A stretch of 64,000 bases of DNA from Embiotoca jacksoni (taxonomy: Eukaryota; Chordata; Actinopteri; Embiotocidae): contig JAKOON010000018.1 of the NCBI GenBank assembly GCA_022577435.1, forward strand, positions 7,072,156-7,136,155, in the 5' to 3' direction. The position numbers and the translations under genes were made by a program. Positions 36,413 to 47,122 of the stretch are shown piece after piece. Under the pieces are notes generated by a model, which was not told the DNA's origin, searched no databases, and saw only the letters and a program-made list of their open reading frames with translations. How positions within the stretch are numbered: position 1 is the stretch's first letter; each line of letters opens with the position of its first letter.

Positions 36413-39400
36413 AAAATATCATGTGTCACTCTAAACTAAAAAAGCTTAATGCTGTAGCTGATCAAATCCACCACTGGCCTGTACATTGAGGCTCTATAGA
36501 GAACACTTTTATTCATCATATCTCACTCGTGGCCGAATGTGGCACAAAATCCTTTATCTGTCCACTTAAGGTCTTTAATTTCACAATTCCATTTCAACTG
36601 GAGGAGGTTGTGGACAAATCAATGTGTGCAATTAGACACACAGAGCCTTGCAATTAGCAGTAGTGCTAATGTGCTGGAATGGATTTTCTGATTTGGTTGG
36701 AGGAAAGCTATACTATACAGCTAAATCTCCCAGTATCTGTCCTCAGTCAGCGTCTCTCTGGCAGTTCAGTCGGAGAAGAGTGGAGTACCTCTGCCTCACC
36801 AACACTACAGTAGCACATCTCCATCCAAAAAATATTATTTCTGCAAAAGCAGAGCTCGATTTTACATTTAAACTGTCAGGCGTCGCATTTTGCAGTGCTT
36901 CACTGCTTTTTAATGGAGAAACAATTTTCGCAATGAGGGTTTAAAAAAAATGTTGAAATCTTCAAAAAGTATCAGCTTCAGATTCAGGTTTAATAAAGTG
37001 CATATAACATTCTTGCCTCTACTAACCCTGCTAGTCTTTCATTTCCGCACAATAGAAAAGGTACAATACTAAACAAATACACTGCCAGGTTAGAAATATT
37101 GTTTAACCCGAATTAAATGAGATGTGGCGACACTAGTCACTAGAATTTCATTAGAGGCAACAATCAGGGGGATCTCACAGGTTTGTTTTAGCAGGTTAAG
37201 TGATTTTTTTTTTTTCTCAGAACACCACAGATGTTGAGAGTCGACTGCTAAAAAATTGCAGCATTCATTAATCAGAGTGGGGTGTCCACATTTTTTATAG
37301 GACTTCACTAATTACATCTTTTTATGTATTATCCTTACATGGCTTTTTCAGGCTCATATATATATATATATATTATTTTGAGCATTATGGGATTCCAATA
37401 TGCAGTAACTGAATTTCTTTGGCTGCTTTGGGGCAACAGACATAAGCTGTAAACATAACACATTTTATTGTCTTCAAAGTCTACATTTTTAGCAACAGTG
37501 GTTTATTTATACATCTAGTAAATCCACTAGAAGATTAAAATTTGTTGAAATTTTTGATCCAAAATAAAAACATTTTTTTTAGAATTATCCACCTCTTTAT
37601 CTAATAAATGCTCAACTGTGTTCATTAGTGAGTTGCTAACTTTGTCTGTCTGCTGTTTGGTGCTGGGTAGGTAGCATGGGTAGCAATGGGTTTGATAGAG
37701 CTTCCTCCCTAAAAATGTAAATGATGTGAACCAAAATAGTAACAATGGTGAATGTGAAACAAAAACAATCAACGCTAAAAGAGGCTCTCCAACTTGGGGA
37801 AACTTAAAAATTGAGTTAAAATTTTTGAAGAAAAACAGTAATTTGATCCACTGCTGTTATATAGATATTAATTATAGCAGCTTTAAAGAAGTGCTATGAA
37901 TGGATTTTCATATGTGCTATTATCTTCTAGAGGCAGGTTTGATTTGAGATAAATGAAGCCTAATTTGCCACTAATGGTAACCTGTAGTCTACACCTCTCT
38001 TAATATCTACAGTATTCCAGTGTCTCTCTCTGTGTACAGTATATGTCTGCCTCTATTTGTTCAGATAAACCCTCCACTGTCATGCACTGAGTAACAGGGC
38101 TTCTCTTTCGCTGTCTTGCCTCATGTGGAAGATGCACAGTACCTTTACAGAAAGTGAATACAGCCTTCTGTCCTTCTGAAAAAGCATTGATTTTTACTTT
38201 GCAGCACCCAAGGTCAGTGCGGAGAACAAGCCGGGAGGATCTTATCACCATAGAAGTATAGGCCTTTCTCAGTCTGTTTATCGAAGGGAAAATAAACACA
38301 AATGAAGTTGAGAACGCAGCTGTCTGACTTAGCACGACCTTGCATATGGCAGAGCAACAAATAACTAAATGCTTAAACTGTGAGGTGTTTTAAATCAAAG
38401 AATGAAGTGTCATGATGTTACATATCTTTTAATGTTATGGTTTCTGCTGTAAGCAATGTGTGTTTTCAAATTGTTTGTTTATTGTCTCTTTCTCAAACCA
38501 AATTTACCCCATAACCCTAGATGTAGCACTTCCTGGGCTGTTTGTGATATCATACTTAGGCTAGAAAAAGACAACACACACACACACACACGCAGTCTCG
38601 GAGGCACAAAAACAAGTAATGGGCCTAATCATGGCAGGTGACAGCGATTCCAAATTAATTATTTCCCGGTGAATGACTTTAACTTGGCCTAAAGTACATG
38701 AGCAGAATTATAAGTGACAGCAGAACAAAGGAGGTACAGGGTTGCATCAAAGGAGAAATGAAGATGTACATTTTCTGAGCACAAATATTACTCATTATAG
38801 GGTTGTGTTGTTGTTGTTGTTATGGAAATTCCCTGGGCACATGAATCACATTTTGAAAAAAAACTATTGTTTTATTTTGGTAAGAAAAATTAACATTGTG
38901 TTAACAATTCATGTTAAATGAATAAATAATATATACAAATAAAAAATGAATATAGAATAATAATATAATAATAATAATAATAAATATTATATCTTTATAT
39001 ATAATATAATAAAAAAATAATTAATGAAAGAAGATCCCTAAATGTTGAACTATTCTTTTGCGACAGAATGTGAAATAGCCACGCTTTGCGCTGACTAGGT
39101 GTGTAAGTTACACATTTTCCCTTTAGTGGACAAAAATAAAAACCAACTGCATGCGTAGAGGCATGTGATTTAAAGGAACATGAAATTCATAGCTAAAACA
39201 CGTAGGTCGGGTTACTAAGTAAGCACATGGTTGGAGTAAGGAAGAAGAACACGGTTGGGGTTAAGGAAAAATAAAAACAGGTTTGGAGTTGGGAAACAAA
39301 AAAGAAGTCAACAAAAACGGTGTCACCTCCTGGATTGCTGGTAAATATCTCTTAATAGCCCGTGTTAATTCATCCGCAATTTGACCCTATTTGACGTCTT

Positions 39401-39747
39401 CCTTTGCTGTCCCTACAGCTACAGAGAAAGGACTCTTACATCTCTGTCTTCTAACATCATGAGTAATCATGTGAAAGCAGCTAGAAGCGTAACACAAAAT
39501 ATCTTTGGCCAAGTGGATTGATCCTGTCATGGAAAACACAGCATGCATTTGCATGTAGTTAACAACACCTCCAACTCTTCCTCTGCCTCGTGTTGCGCGC
39601 TCGCTCCAAGTGAATTAGTTGTTTCTGATAGAAAAAGAATGGAGGCGGAATTGATTTCTCAGTGGTTTGTGTGGTGTGCGGTCGGTGGTGATCCACAGTC
39701 CTTGTCCTGATGTTACTGTGGAAGAAGCAGAGGAGTCGAAGTATCAC
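36413..39747. other. Intergenic, no gene seen
   Basis: AT-rich, with short TA runs near 37356-37372, a CA run at 38573-38592, a TTG run near 38807-38821 and an AAT/TAT-rich tract at 38925-39020. No coding evidence. Confidence 0.6.
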
Positions 39748-39784
39748 GTACACGGCAGGGTTACCTTATAACCCTGCCGTGTAC
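39748..39784. repeat. Perfect 16-bp inverted repeat with 5-base spacer
   Basis: Left arm GTACACGGCAGGGTTA (39748-39763), spacer CCTTA, right arm TAACCCTGCCGTGTAC (39769-39784). All 16 positions pair, and the arms are GC-rich in an AT-rich setting. It would form a strong hairpin in RNA or cruciform in DNA. It is not followed by a T-run terminator and is too short to be a microRNA precursor on its own. Origin unknown. Confidence 0.95.
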
Positions 39785-40199
39785 AGAAAACAGCTGGTTG
39801 CTGTGCAGTAACGCCAAACTACAAACCTGTGTTCAACCAGTCCAACTTCATTATTAGGAATTTACAGTAGGAGACTGGCTCTTCAGTGACATCATGAGTT
39901 ATCTGAATTAAACAAGTCCAAAATACAAACAGAATCTTCTCAGCTAAAATTATTTTACATAAATTGACCTCGTTAAATCGACGGGATTTTAATGTAGCAG
40001 GTCTGTACAGAGTTGCAACAGTCATATCAGTGGAGCTGTTCTTGGGACATATCAGCTAACTTATACTATATTATAACTTGGCTGTGGTTTGCCTTGAGAA
40101 CATTTTACTCCGTTTTTAGTGGTCAGTGGATTATTGTCTGTAGATGTGGAGGTTAGGACAGGCCAAAACATGACACTGACACGGCATCCTGCCGTGAAC
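39785..40199. other. Intergenic, nothing recognised
   Basis: No gene, repeat or motif that I can support. Confidence 0.6.
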
Positions 40200-40340
40200 T
40201 GACTGGTGTATTACTGTCGGATGGCCAGACTGTCAACTACTTTGGTCAAAATTTAAATATATCAACGACTATTCGATGGATTGGCATGAAATTCCATACA
40301 GACATTTGTGGTGTCCAGAATTTTAACCACATTGATTTTG
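40200..40340 (-). repeat. Interspersed repeat family B, copy 3 (partial)
   Basis: ACTGTCGGATGGCCAGAC, AAATATATCAACGACTATTC, GATGGATTGGCATGAAATTC and GACATTTGTGGTGTCCAGAA are the reverse complement of the family B end seen at 6840-6930. Only that end is present. Confidence 0.65.
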
Positions 40341-41209
40341 TGAGACCCTCTGATTTTTCATACAGTGTTACCATTAGACTTCACTTTGTATTCTTTAGTT
40401 TACTGGATCAGTTTGGTTTTCTTAACAAACAGCATCAGAGTCCCTCTATCTTTGCTGTAGACAGCTTAAAAACATACAAGCAAATATACATCAAGAAGAC
40501 ATTCCCTAATAGAACCTTCTTTTACTAAGCCGTTGCTTTTGAAGAAATACTTTGACAGGTCCTGAAATACACTTATTGCCTTTACTGCCGAGAGTTAGAA
40601 GAGAAGATTGATAGCTAAATAAAATGCTAGAAGATAAGCTAAGTATAAAAACTGGTTTCAGGGAGAAATGGCTCACTGGTATATAATTCTACGAGGCATC
40701 TTTACAATATCAATCTTCTCATCTAATTCTTGGCAAGAAAGCAAGACAGAATAATGGATCCATAAATGTTTTCAGCCGGTCAGAAGTTCATTTTCTATTT
40801 GTACAACATTGCAAAATCTTCTTCTCAAGTAGCCCTGACTCTGTGAAACTCTGGGATTTGTATTTGCAGAGTCCTAATGGGGCTGATACAGTACCTCCTC
40901 ATTTACCTGTCAAATAACCTCCATTAACAAACAGACAATATTTCCATTTTGCAAATTGCGCAGTGGGTTTGTCACAGTCAGCATATTACCCCCTCGATGC
41001 TGCCATAACGGCTGTCATGCGCAAGTTGTATTTAGTAATTTAATCTAATTGCAGTGTAATGTAACTCATACCGGGGTGGCAATAAGGGAGGTGAGTCTAC
41101 AGGGAAAGGGGCGTAATTAATGACTCGATTACCGGTGCTCTGGATTGACAGGCAAAGATCCTGGGATGTGATTGGCTGGAGCAGTTGAATGGGGTGTATA
41201 GGTTTGGGA

Positions 41210-41212
<3 letters not shown>
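40341..41212. other. Intergenic, includes CNE-like block
   Basis: No gene. The part after 40880 is listed separately as a possible conserved element. Confidence 0.5.
40880..41200. promoter_or_regulatory. Possible conserved non-coding element
   Basis: Repeat-free segment with CTCATTTACCTGTCAAATAA (E-box/TGTCAA), GCAAATTGCGCAGTGGG, AGTAATTTAATCTAATTGCAG and GCGTAATTAATGACTCGATTA. The cluster of homeodomain, C/EBP-like and AP-1-like cores, the CpG content and the lack of decay make it one of the stronger enhancer candidates here. It is directly followed by a long TG array. Inference only. Confidence 0.3.

Positions 41213-41298
<86 letters not shown>
41213..41298. repeat. (TG)n microsatellite
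   Basis: About 42 uninterrupted TG units, the longest pure dinucleotide array in the window. Confidence 0.95.
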
Positions 41299-42948
41299 TG
41301 ATTTGTGCACTGTACAAACAAGGTGGAATGAAAACGCCTGGGGCTGAAAATTTAGCTCCAGCCATTGTTGTAAGTTTTCCGCTGATAAGTACCGGCACAC
41401 ACACTGTGTCCATATAGGGAGATGTCAAAGCATGAAAGCAGATAACACGCACTCGGAAAAGGCATTCAGATGGATCCATGCGTGAAACAGTCTTTTGGGT
41501 GAAATGAATTATGTTTGCTGGAAGAAACGGGCGAATGAGGAGTTGAGTAGGAGATGGAAAGTGTGTTATGACACACCGGCATTTACACATGCGGGCTCTT
41601 TCTCTCGCAGTGAGATATCAAAGTAGCCTGGTATTGATCCCTGGGAGCGATCAATATGAAGCCATTGCACCTTAGTATTTGTTGCTCAGCAGTCTGCCTT
41701 CCTCTGAAATGGGTGATCATGACACCAAAACTGATGGCTCTGTGTGGATGTGCATCTGCACAGATATATTCTGCACAGTATGTCGCATGTGTGCAGGTTG
41801 AAGAGGCTTCTTCGTGCTGTTTGTGCAAGTTTTTATCCATGCGTGTATACATATCTGAGCATGTGAGGGTCTGTCATTGTGTGTATGTGTTTTTTTTGCA
41901 GTAGCTGACAAGTCCTGTAATAGTGACAGGATGCAGGCAGCTCCCATGAGGCCGTGCATGCTGGCAGCAGCTGGCCAAGAAAAAGAACAGCTGCTGATGG
42001 GCTCTCAGCACAAAGAATCCACACAACGCTTCGCCTTTATCTCTCCATCCCTCTTTAGATATATGTTCACTTTATCCACCATTTTCTCACTAATTGTTCA
42101 TTTCCGCTTTATTTAGAAGTAATACGGCCTTCTGCTTTGTCTCTCTCAATATAAAATCATTCCTGAATATACACACAGGCAATAAACTCTGATTTTTGTA
42201 GTCTGGTGGGGGAAAAAAAGAGAACTTGTTATACATTTTTCCACGGCACCCCTCCCTGTCCGAAAGCCATTGGCCCTACTGTGCTTCATCATCTTTCCCT
42301 CATCTTTGGATTTACTCCACATTTTTCCCGGCACAAAGAGGGCCACTGGCACACCTAGAACACTCAGAAACTGCTCTGCCCTTCCTTACACCTGATCCCC
42401 ACAGGCTCAGTTGTATGTGAGACTATGATTTAGATGTGCAAACAGGAATTGCCCAAGTTTAATTAAAGAGGATAAGATGTGCATCTCTGTGCAAATATGT
42501 GGCTTTTTTTTTTTTTTTGAAGATCCTGCACTCACTTGAGAGCGGCGAGGCATGCTAAAAGGAATGATCTTGTAGGTAAGTGTTCAGAACTGGATGGTAG
42601 TATAAGGTAAGAAGGTAAGTGTACATGTGTGCACAACAACAGTGCACAACGGGGCCTAAACCGAGCCCAGTATAATAGTAAAATTGTCAGTGAAGTATAA
42701 TTCCACATGATTTAGTCGGAGCCACTGCAGGAAGTTAGTTCCCCAGAGGCAAAAGTAAAAGTGTGGCGGTCTCGGTTGTGTATATAGCAGGTTTGACTTT
42801 CAGGAAGGAAACACGACTTCTTGTCCAATCACAGACCTGCAATTAACTTTTGCCTCTCTATTAGCTGTAACAACAAGGTTTTTACGAACCTTTGTGTTTA
42901 TGTTGTCTACCCTGAACAACACCTTTGCCTTTGTTTATGCCCTATAAA
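41299..42948. other. Intergenic, no gene seen
   Basis: Overlapping short frames on both strands (41583-42116) have no motif support. A T-run lies at 42507-42519. No named repeat. Confidence 0.5.
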
Positions 42949-43530
42949 AGGGGTCTCCAACCTTTTTCCTCCGAGAGCTACTTTGACAAACCGAAAATGT
43001 CCGAGAGCTACTCATGTTGAGTAACATTTATTCACATCCCTGAGCTCCACCCAAACCAAATGAACAAGCTTCTTTTATGTGAGCAATAACAAATTGATAC
43101 TCAACACACACAACAGCTTAAATTCAACAGCATGTGCATCGATTTTTCTGTATGCTTTTAATTTGATGAGTCACCACATTCAGCCGAACTGCGGTGTTAC
43201 TTTGAACTCTCACTCACTCAGTGACAGACGTTACCTTTACAGCTCTGGCCCCGCTGTTGCGGTCCAGCCAAAAATATTGTATTTAAGTCATTTTAACGAA
43301 TTTATGAGCACCCAACTCTATTCAGCTCAGTTTGTGCTGCGGTTTGCAAGCACGTTGCAGGTCGCAGTTTCTGTCCTCTGATATCTGTGTTTCACAAAAG
43401 GCAGACCTGAACCCTGCCTGTGCTTCCTCCGTTATGCTGACGTGGTGTGGAGCAGACACAGGTGGAGGGATTGTCCACTCGTCAATCGATTGCGTTGATA
43501 GCGTTGTTCTCTCAAACAGATACAAAAAAT
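42949..43530 (+). mobile_element. hAT-family element, longer copy
   Basis: Opens with GGGGTCTCCAACCTTTTTCC, typical of hAT termini, followed by CCGAGAGCTACTTTGAC and a second GTCCGAGAGCTACTC. It aligns in reverse to the 24360-24583 element over its first 180 bases and then extends through an interior that copy lacks. No long transposase frame is visible and I cannot find the distal inverted end before a different repeat tail begins near 43530. It is therefore either truncated or non-autonomous. Confidence 0.55.
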
Positions 43531-43630
43531 AAATAAAGAGTGTTGACCCCGTGACCCTGTTCGAGATGAAGCAGGTATAGACGATGGATGGATGGATGGA
43601 TGGATGGATGGATGGATGGATGGATGGATA
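43531..43630 (+). mobile_element. Retroelement 3' tail ending in (GGAT)n
   Basis: GTGACCCTGTTCGAGATGAA then GCAGGTATAGACGATGGATGG, followed by about 11 GGAT units (43583-43629). The 'GACCCTG..AGGA.AAGC.GTATAGA.AATGGATGGATGG' end is a common fish LINE-type tail, so the tetranucleotide array probably grew from the element's own 3' end. It abuts the hAT copy, suggesting one inserted into or next to the other. Confidence 0.6.
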
Positions 43631-44227
43631 ACCATGATCTTTCCCTAACCTTTAACATAGCATGTGCAGATTTTGTAGAAAGCCGTATGTTGTCACCCAA
43701 ACCTGCATCACTTAGGAGAGCAACAGATTTCTCTGAGCGTGAACACGAGCACATATTCATGAAGTTACTTTAAACGTACCGTGTGGAGGTTCAAACTACT
43801 TGTAGTAACATGGGACATTGTTATATGAGCAGGTCCGTATTTACGACATGATATCCAGCCAATGGTTGTGCACTGCTCAACAGCTGCAGTGGTAATGCAC
43901 CAAGAAATGTAACACTGTAGCAACACAGACTGAACGAAGACGACTGCAAGCTATTTAAATTAAATATAAACAATGTAAGATTTTAAATATTTTAAAACTT
44001 GGCTTTGCAAATTTTATAAGAACTAAACACATTCAGCTTGTTTGTTATACATCAAGTTTAGACACATTGGATTTTAGTGAGAAACACTGAATGTAAATGA
44101 ACTTTTGCACACAAAAAAACCCTCCGGTGGGTACCTTTGAGGATGAAGGTAAACATGGCAGCCATCTTGTTACGAGTTGGGTGTTGGCTGTGTCTGAACC
44201 TGGCAGCTCTTTTACCTGGAGCTTGAG

Positions 44228-44272
44228 AGGAGGAGGAGGCGGAGGAGGAGGAAGAGGAGGAGGAAGAGGAAA
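44228..44272. repeat. (GGA)n purine tract
   Basis: Imperfect GGA/GGC/AGA trinucleotide array; all purine except for one C. Confidence 0.85.
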
Positions 44273-45375
44273 ATGTGGCCAAAACAGATGCTTGTCTGTC
44301 TGTTTCTGTCTATCAGCTACAACGTTTGCACAGAATGACAAACGCAGAGAATCACCATTTGAATTCCACAGTGTGCATTTCACAGTCCAGTAATCTATCC
44401 TATTGTATATCTCCATTCCTCCTTTGCCGTTTGTTCAAGTTTGAATTTGACCAGTTGGATGTGGGAGGCCAGCTTTGAGTTTGTGGCTCACTTAAGGATT
44501 ACGCTGCATCTTTAGATAATGTTTGGCGTTTTTGATTTAACATAATAATAAAAATACATCCAGAAGGGAAAACCAGAGCTCTGAATATAAAGTCGCTGTT
44601 TACTACAAAGGTATGGCTCATTTTCCCTTGATGGTTACGGTTTCCATTACTCAGGCTTTCAGTTCATGTATTTCTTTGCTTTAGTCTCCATATACTTTTG
44701 AAAAGGCTGAATAATTGCACACATTCTCCCACGAGCGTCAGTGCTTTAGAGGCAGCACTGGATATAAATTTAGAAGAAGCATTAAAGTGTGCACAAACAC
44801 CCACCTTTCCACCCACACACAAACACACAAATTCCCATGTAATATATTTTTTTCTTATGTTGCAATGCTATTATTTTGCTTTCCCGCATTACGCCGTGCT
44901 GTCTTGAGAACAACAAACTACCCGGCATCTTGCTGTACTTCTCTCAAAACCGCCGCTTCCTTCTCTCGCTTTTCATCTTCGTGAAATGGGATACAGCTCC
45001 TGCTCATTTGTCCAGCATCTTTTGCCAAAGATCTCAGAAACAGAGTGGAGACGGGTCCCTGAGGACTAGAAGCTAGAGGAGAGAGGAGCTGAGGCACACT
45101 CAGCTGTGCTCTGCTTGCCATAACTTTGGGGGAAGCTCAGAACTGGTAATGGCCTCGCTGTGTTGCGCAAACATGGACACTGTGGAAGTGCTGGAACTGT
45201 TTGGGCTCTGTGTTAATTAGAGAGAGTGGAAACGCTACAGGTCATTTGTTGCTGTGGTTGGTTTTTCATAGATGTATTCTGAATTGTGAAACCCTGCAGA
45301 GGCAATAAAAGAACAAGGTGTGATATCAGGAATCTGATCCTGCTTCTTTAACATCACATAGTGCAATGTGGTCTC

Positions 45376-45404
45376 TGATGATGATGATGATGATGATGAT
45401 GATG
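45376..45404. repeat. (GAT)n microsatellite
   Basis: About nine uninterrupted GAT (ATG/TGA) units. Confidence 0.9.
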
Positions 45405-46067
45405 CTATAAATGTAAGTGTAAAGTGTTTTGTGTATTGGTAAGTGCAACTGGTATGAACAAGTTACTATGATTGATTTTGATGCGTGATGTGATGAAGTT
45501 ATTAGAAGCAACATATGGAACATGGTGAAAGGTTGTTTTTGTACATTTACGGATCATCTTCATGATTCTAAAGCTAACTCTTTTAATAGTGGGCTATTCA
45601 CGTTTAAGTAACCGTATCTCCCGAAGCACTCAGACCCTATCCAAAAAAAATAACTTTCTCAGTTTCTGAGGAAACACTTCAGTGTTTCTGAACAAACCAG
45701 TGAGGATTTGGGGTAAATTTAAACTTACTGTCTGAATTATTTCATTTCCTTCAGACCGAGTTAATGATACCAAAAGATGGTTGCCCTAAATTTGACAAAC
45801 TATTGAACAGAATATGAGAATTGTACACTGCTTTCAAGGAGGCAGACCTCCACGGAAAGGAGCCCAAACTAATTCTGCACAACCAAATATTCACTTATCA
45901 AGAATATTCAAACTTATTCGAAGTCCGCTTTATCACTCTGGGATATGGCATCAACGTCACCCTAAACACTAAAACATGAACAGTTTTTGTGCACTTCTCA
46001 GTGTGTTTTTGGTCTGTATGAGCTACTTATCCATTGTCAGTGTATCACCTGCAGTAGATGGGGTCAG

Positions 46068-46186
46068 CACATCCCCATTTTGGAGGCAGGCGGCTTTACC
46101 AGCTCGGAGGCTGAGCAATGCTGCTGTGGACGGGTCAGCAACAAAATGTATTTTAGCCACCAAAAAAAAAAAAAAAAAAAAAAAAA
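46068..46186 (+). repeat. Repeat-like block ending in poly(A)
   Basis: GCTGCTGTGGACGGGTCAGC then AACAAAATGTATTTTAGCCA is text I associate with an interspersed fish repeat. It runs into 24 A residues (46163-46186) and a CCACCCCCCC tract. An open frame across it (45976-46224) starts with a hydrophobic, signal-like stretch but ends in poly-lysine from the A tract, so I do not call a gene. Confidence 0.35.
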
Positions 46187-46592
46187 GACCCACCCCCCCA
46201 AAAAAAAAATCAATGTCAGATTAAGTGTATGCTGTATTTAGAGAATTTTCACCATTTAACCTCTCCATCATACAGCCCTCTCCAGCAGGGAAGTGCACTT
46301 TTAAATCCATCTAGGCTCTCTTCAAAGCCGGCAGCCTCCATTGAGAAAAACTGTTAATTTTATCTTGCAGAACACAGGAGCTCCAGATCTACCACTGCCT
46401 CCATCAGTTAGTTTGTTTGTGTTATTGTGGGACTTTGGTGTTAGTTAATTACCGTTTTTTTTTTTTTTTGTCAAGGGACTCTGGTGGCTATGAAAAGAGC
46501 AAAATAAAGGCTTCTGTTCTGTGTTCGAAACAAGTATCTGTCGGGAAGATGAAATGGTGAAAACACATTTATACACATAAACTGATGTGTTT

Positions 46593-46674
46593 TTGGATTG
46601 TCCACCATATAGTGGACTATACAGCGGACAAAATCTATTTGGATTGTCCACTTGTAGTCCACTATATAGTAGAC
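46593..46674. repeat. Imperfect direct repeat with internal dyads
   Basis: Two units, each beginning TTGGATTGTCCAC, at 46593-46629 and 46639-46674. Unit 1 contains GTCCACCATATAGTGGAC, a near-perfect palindrome, and unit 2 contains GTCCACTATATAGTAGAC. The arrangement could be a decayed transposon end or a local duplication. Confidence 0.7.
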
Positions 46675-46989
46675 AAGTACAATTAAGCATTTTTGTTAAA
46701 AAATGTTAGGTGGCTAAAAAAACCATTTGCTGCCGACTATGTCCACAGCAGTTACCTACTAACCCCTTGCTTCACTTCTGTGCCAGTACAGTAGTAAAAT
46801 ACCTCACACAATCTCAGGTAAAAACAACAACAACAACAACAACAATACAAACTGTCCCTGTAAAACATTGAGAAGGGCCGTTTCTCCTCATTACCATTGA
46901 GTGCATGTTTAACCCAGTAGAACTCATCTGTACCACCATCCGTCTGACAGTGAATGCAGCAACCCGACCACCGCGTGGCTGACGTTTGT

Positions 46990-47122
46990 TGTGGGAATTG
47001 TAGTTTTATTTACTTTCATTTGTATTCATTTTGATATCATGAAAAACTACAAGTACCAGATTTCCAAACGCGGAAGTAGCTGCACAAGCCATTATTAGCT
47101 GCAAAGCAACACCGGAGCAGAG
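46990..47122 (+). promoter_or_regulatory. prmt6: prmt6 proximal promoter / 5' UTR (TATA-less)
   Basis: Immediately before the prmt6 start codon lie GGGAATTGTAGT (46993-47004), the reverse complement of the ZNF143/THAP11 core ACTACAATTCCC, and ACTACAAGTACC (47046-47057), a second variant in the opposite orientation. A CGGAAGT ETS core lies at 47071-47077. There is no TATA box. ZNF143-type plus ETS sites are typical of broadly expressed genes. The transcription start cannot be placed exactly but probably lies within or just upstream of this segment. Site identity is motif-based only. Confidence 0.5.

Larger units (their letters stand above)
43631..46989. other. Intergenic upstream of prmt6, no gene seen
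   Basis: Holds a GGA-rich purine tract (44228-44272), a GAT array (45376-45404), a poly(A) and repeat-like block (46068-46186) and an imperfect direct repeat (46593-46674), all listed separately. The Gly-rich, Ser-rich and Pro-rich frames across 44045-44393 are artefacts of the purine tract. Confidence 0.55.

Noticed and set aside
44045..44416. Pro-rich, Ser-rich and Gly-rich frames
   Set aside because: Produced by the GGA trinucleotide tract.
45976..46224. 82-codon frame with a signal-peptide-like start
   Set aside because: Runs into a poly(A) tract (poly-lysine) and overlaps repeat-like sequence, so unlikely to be a secreted protein gene.
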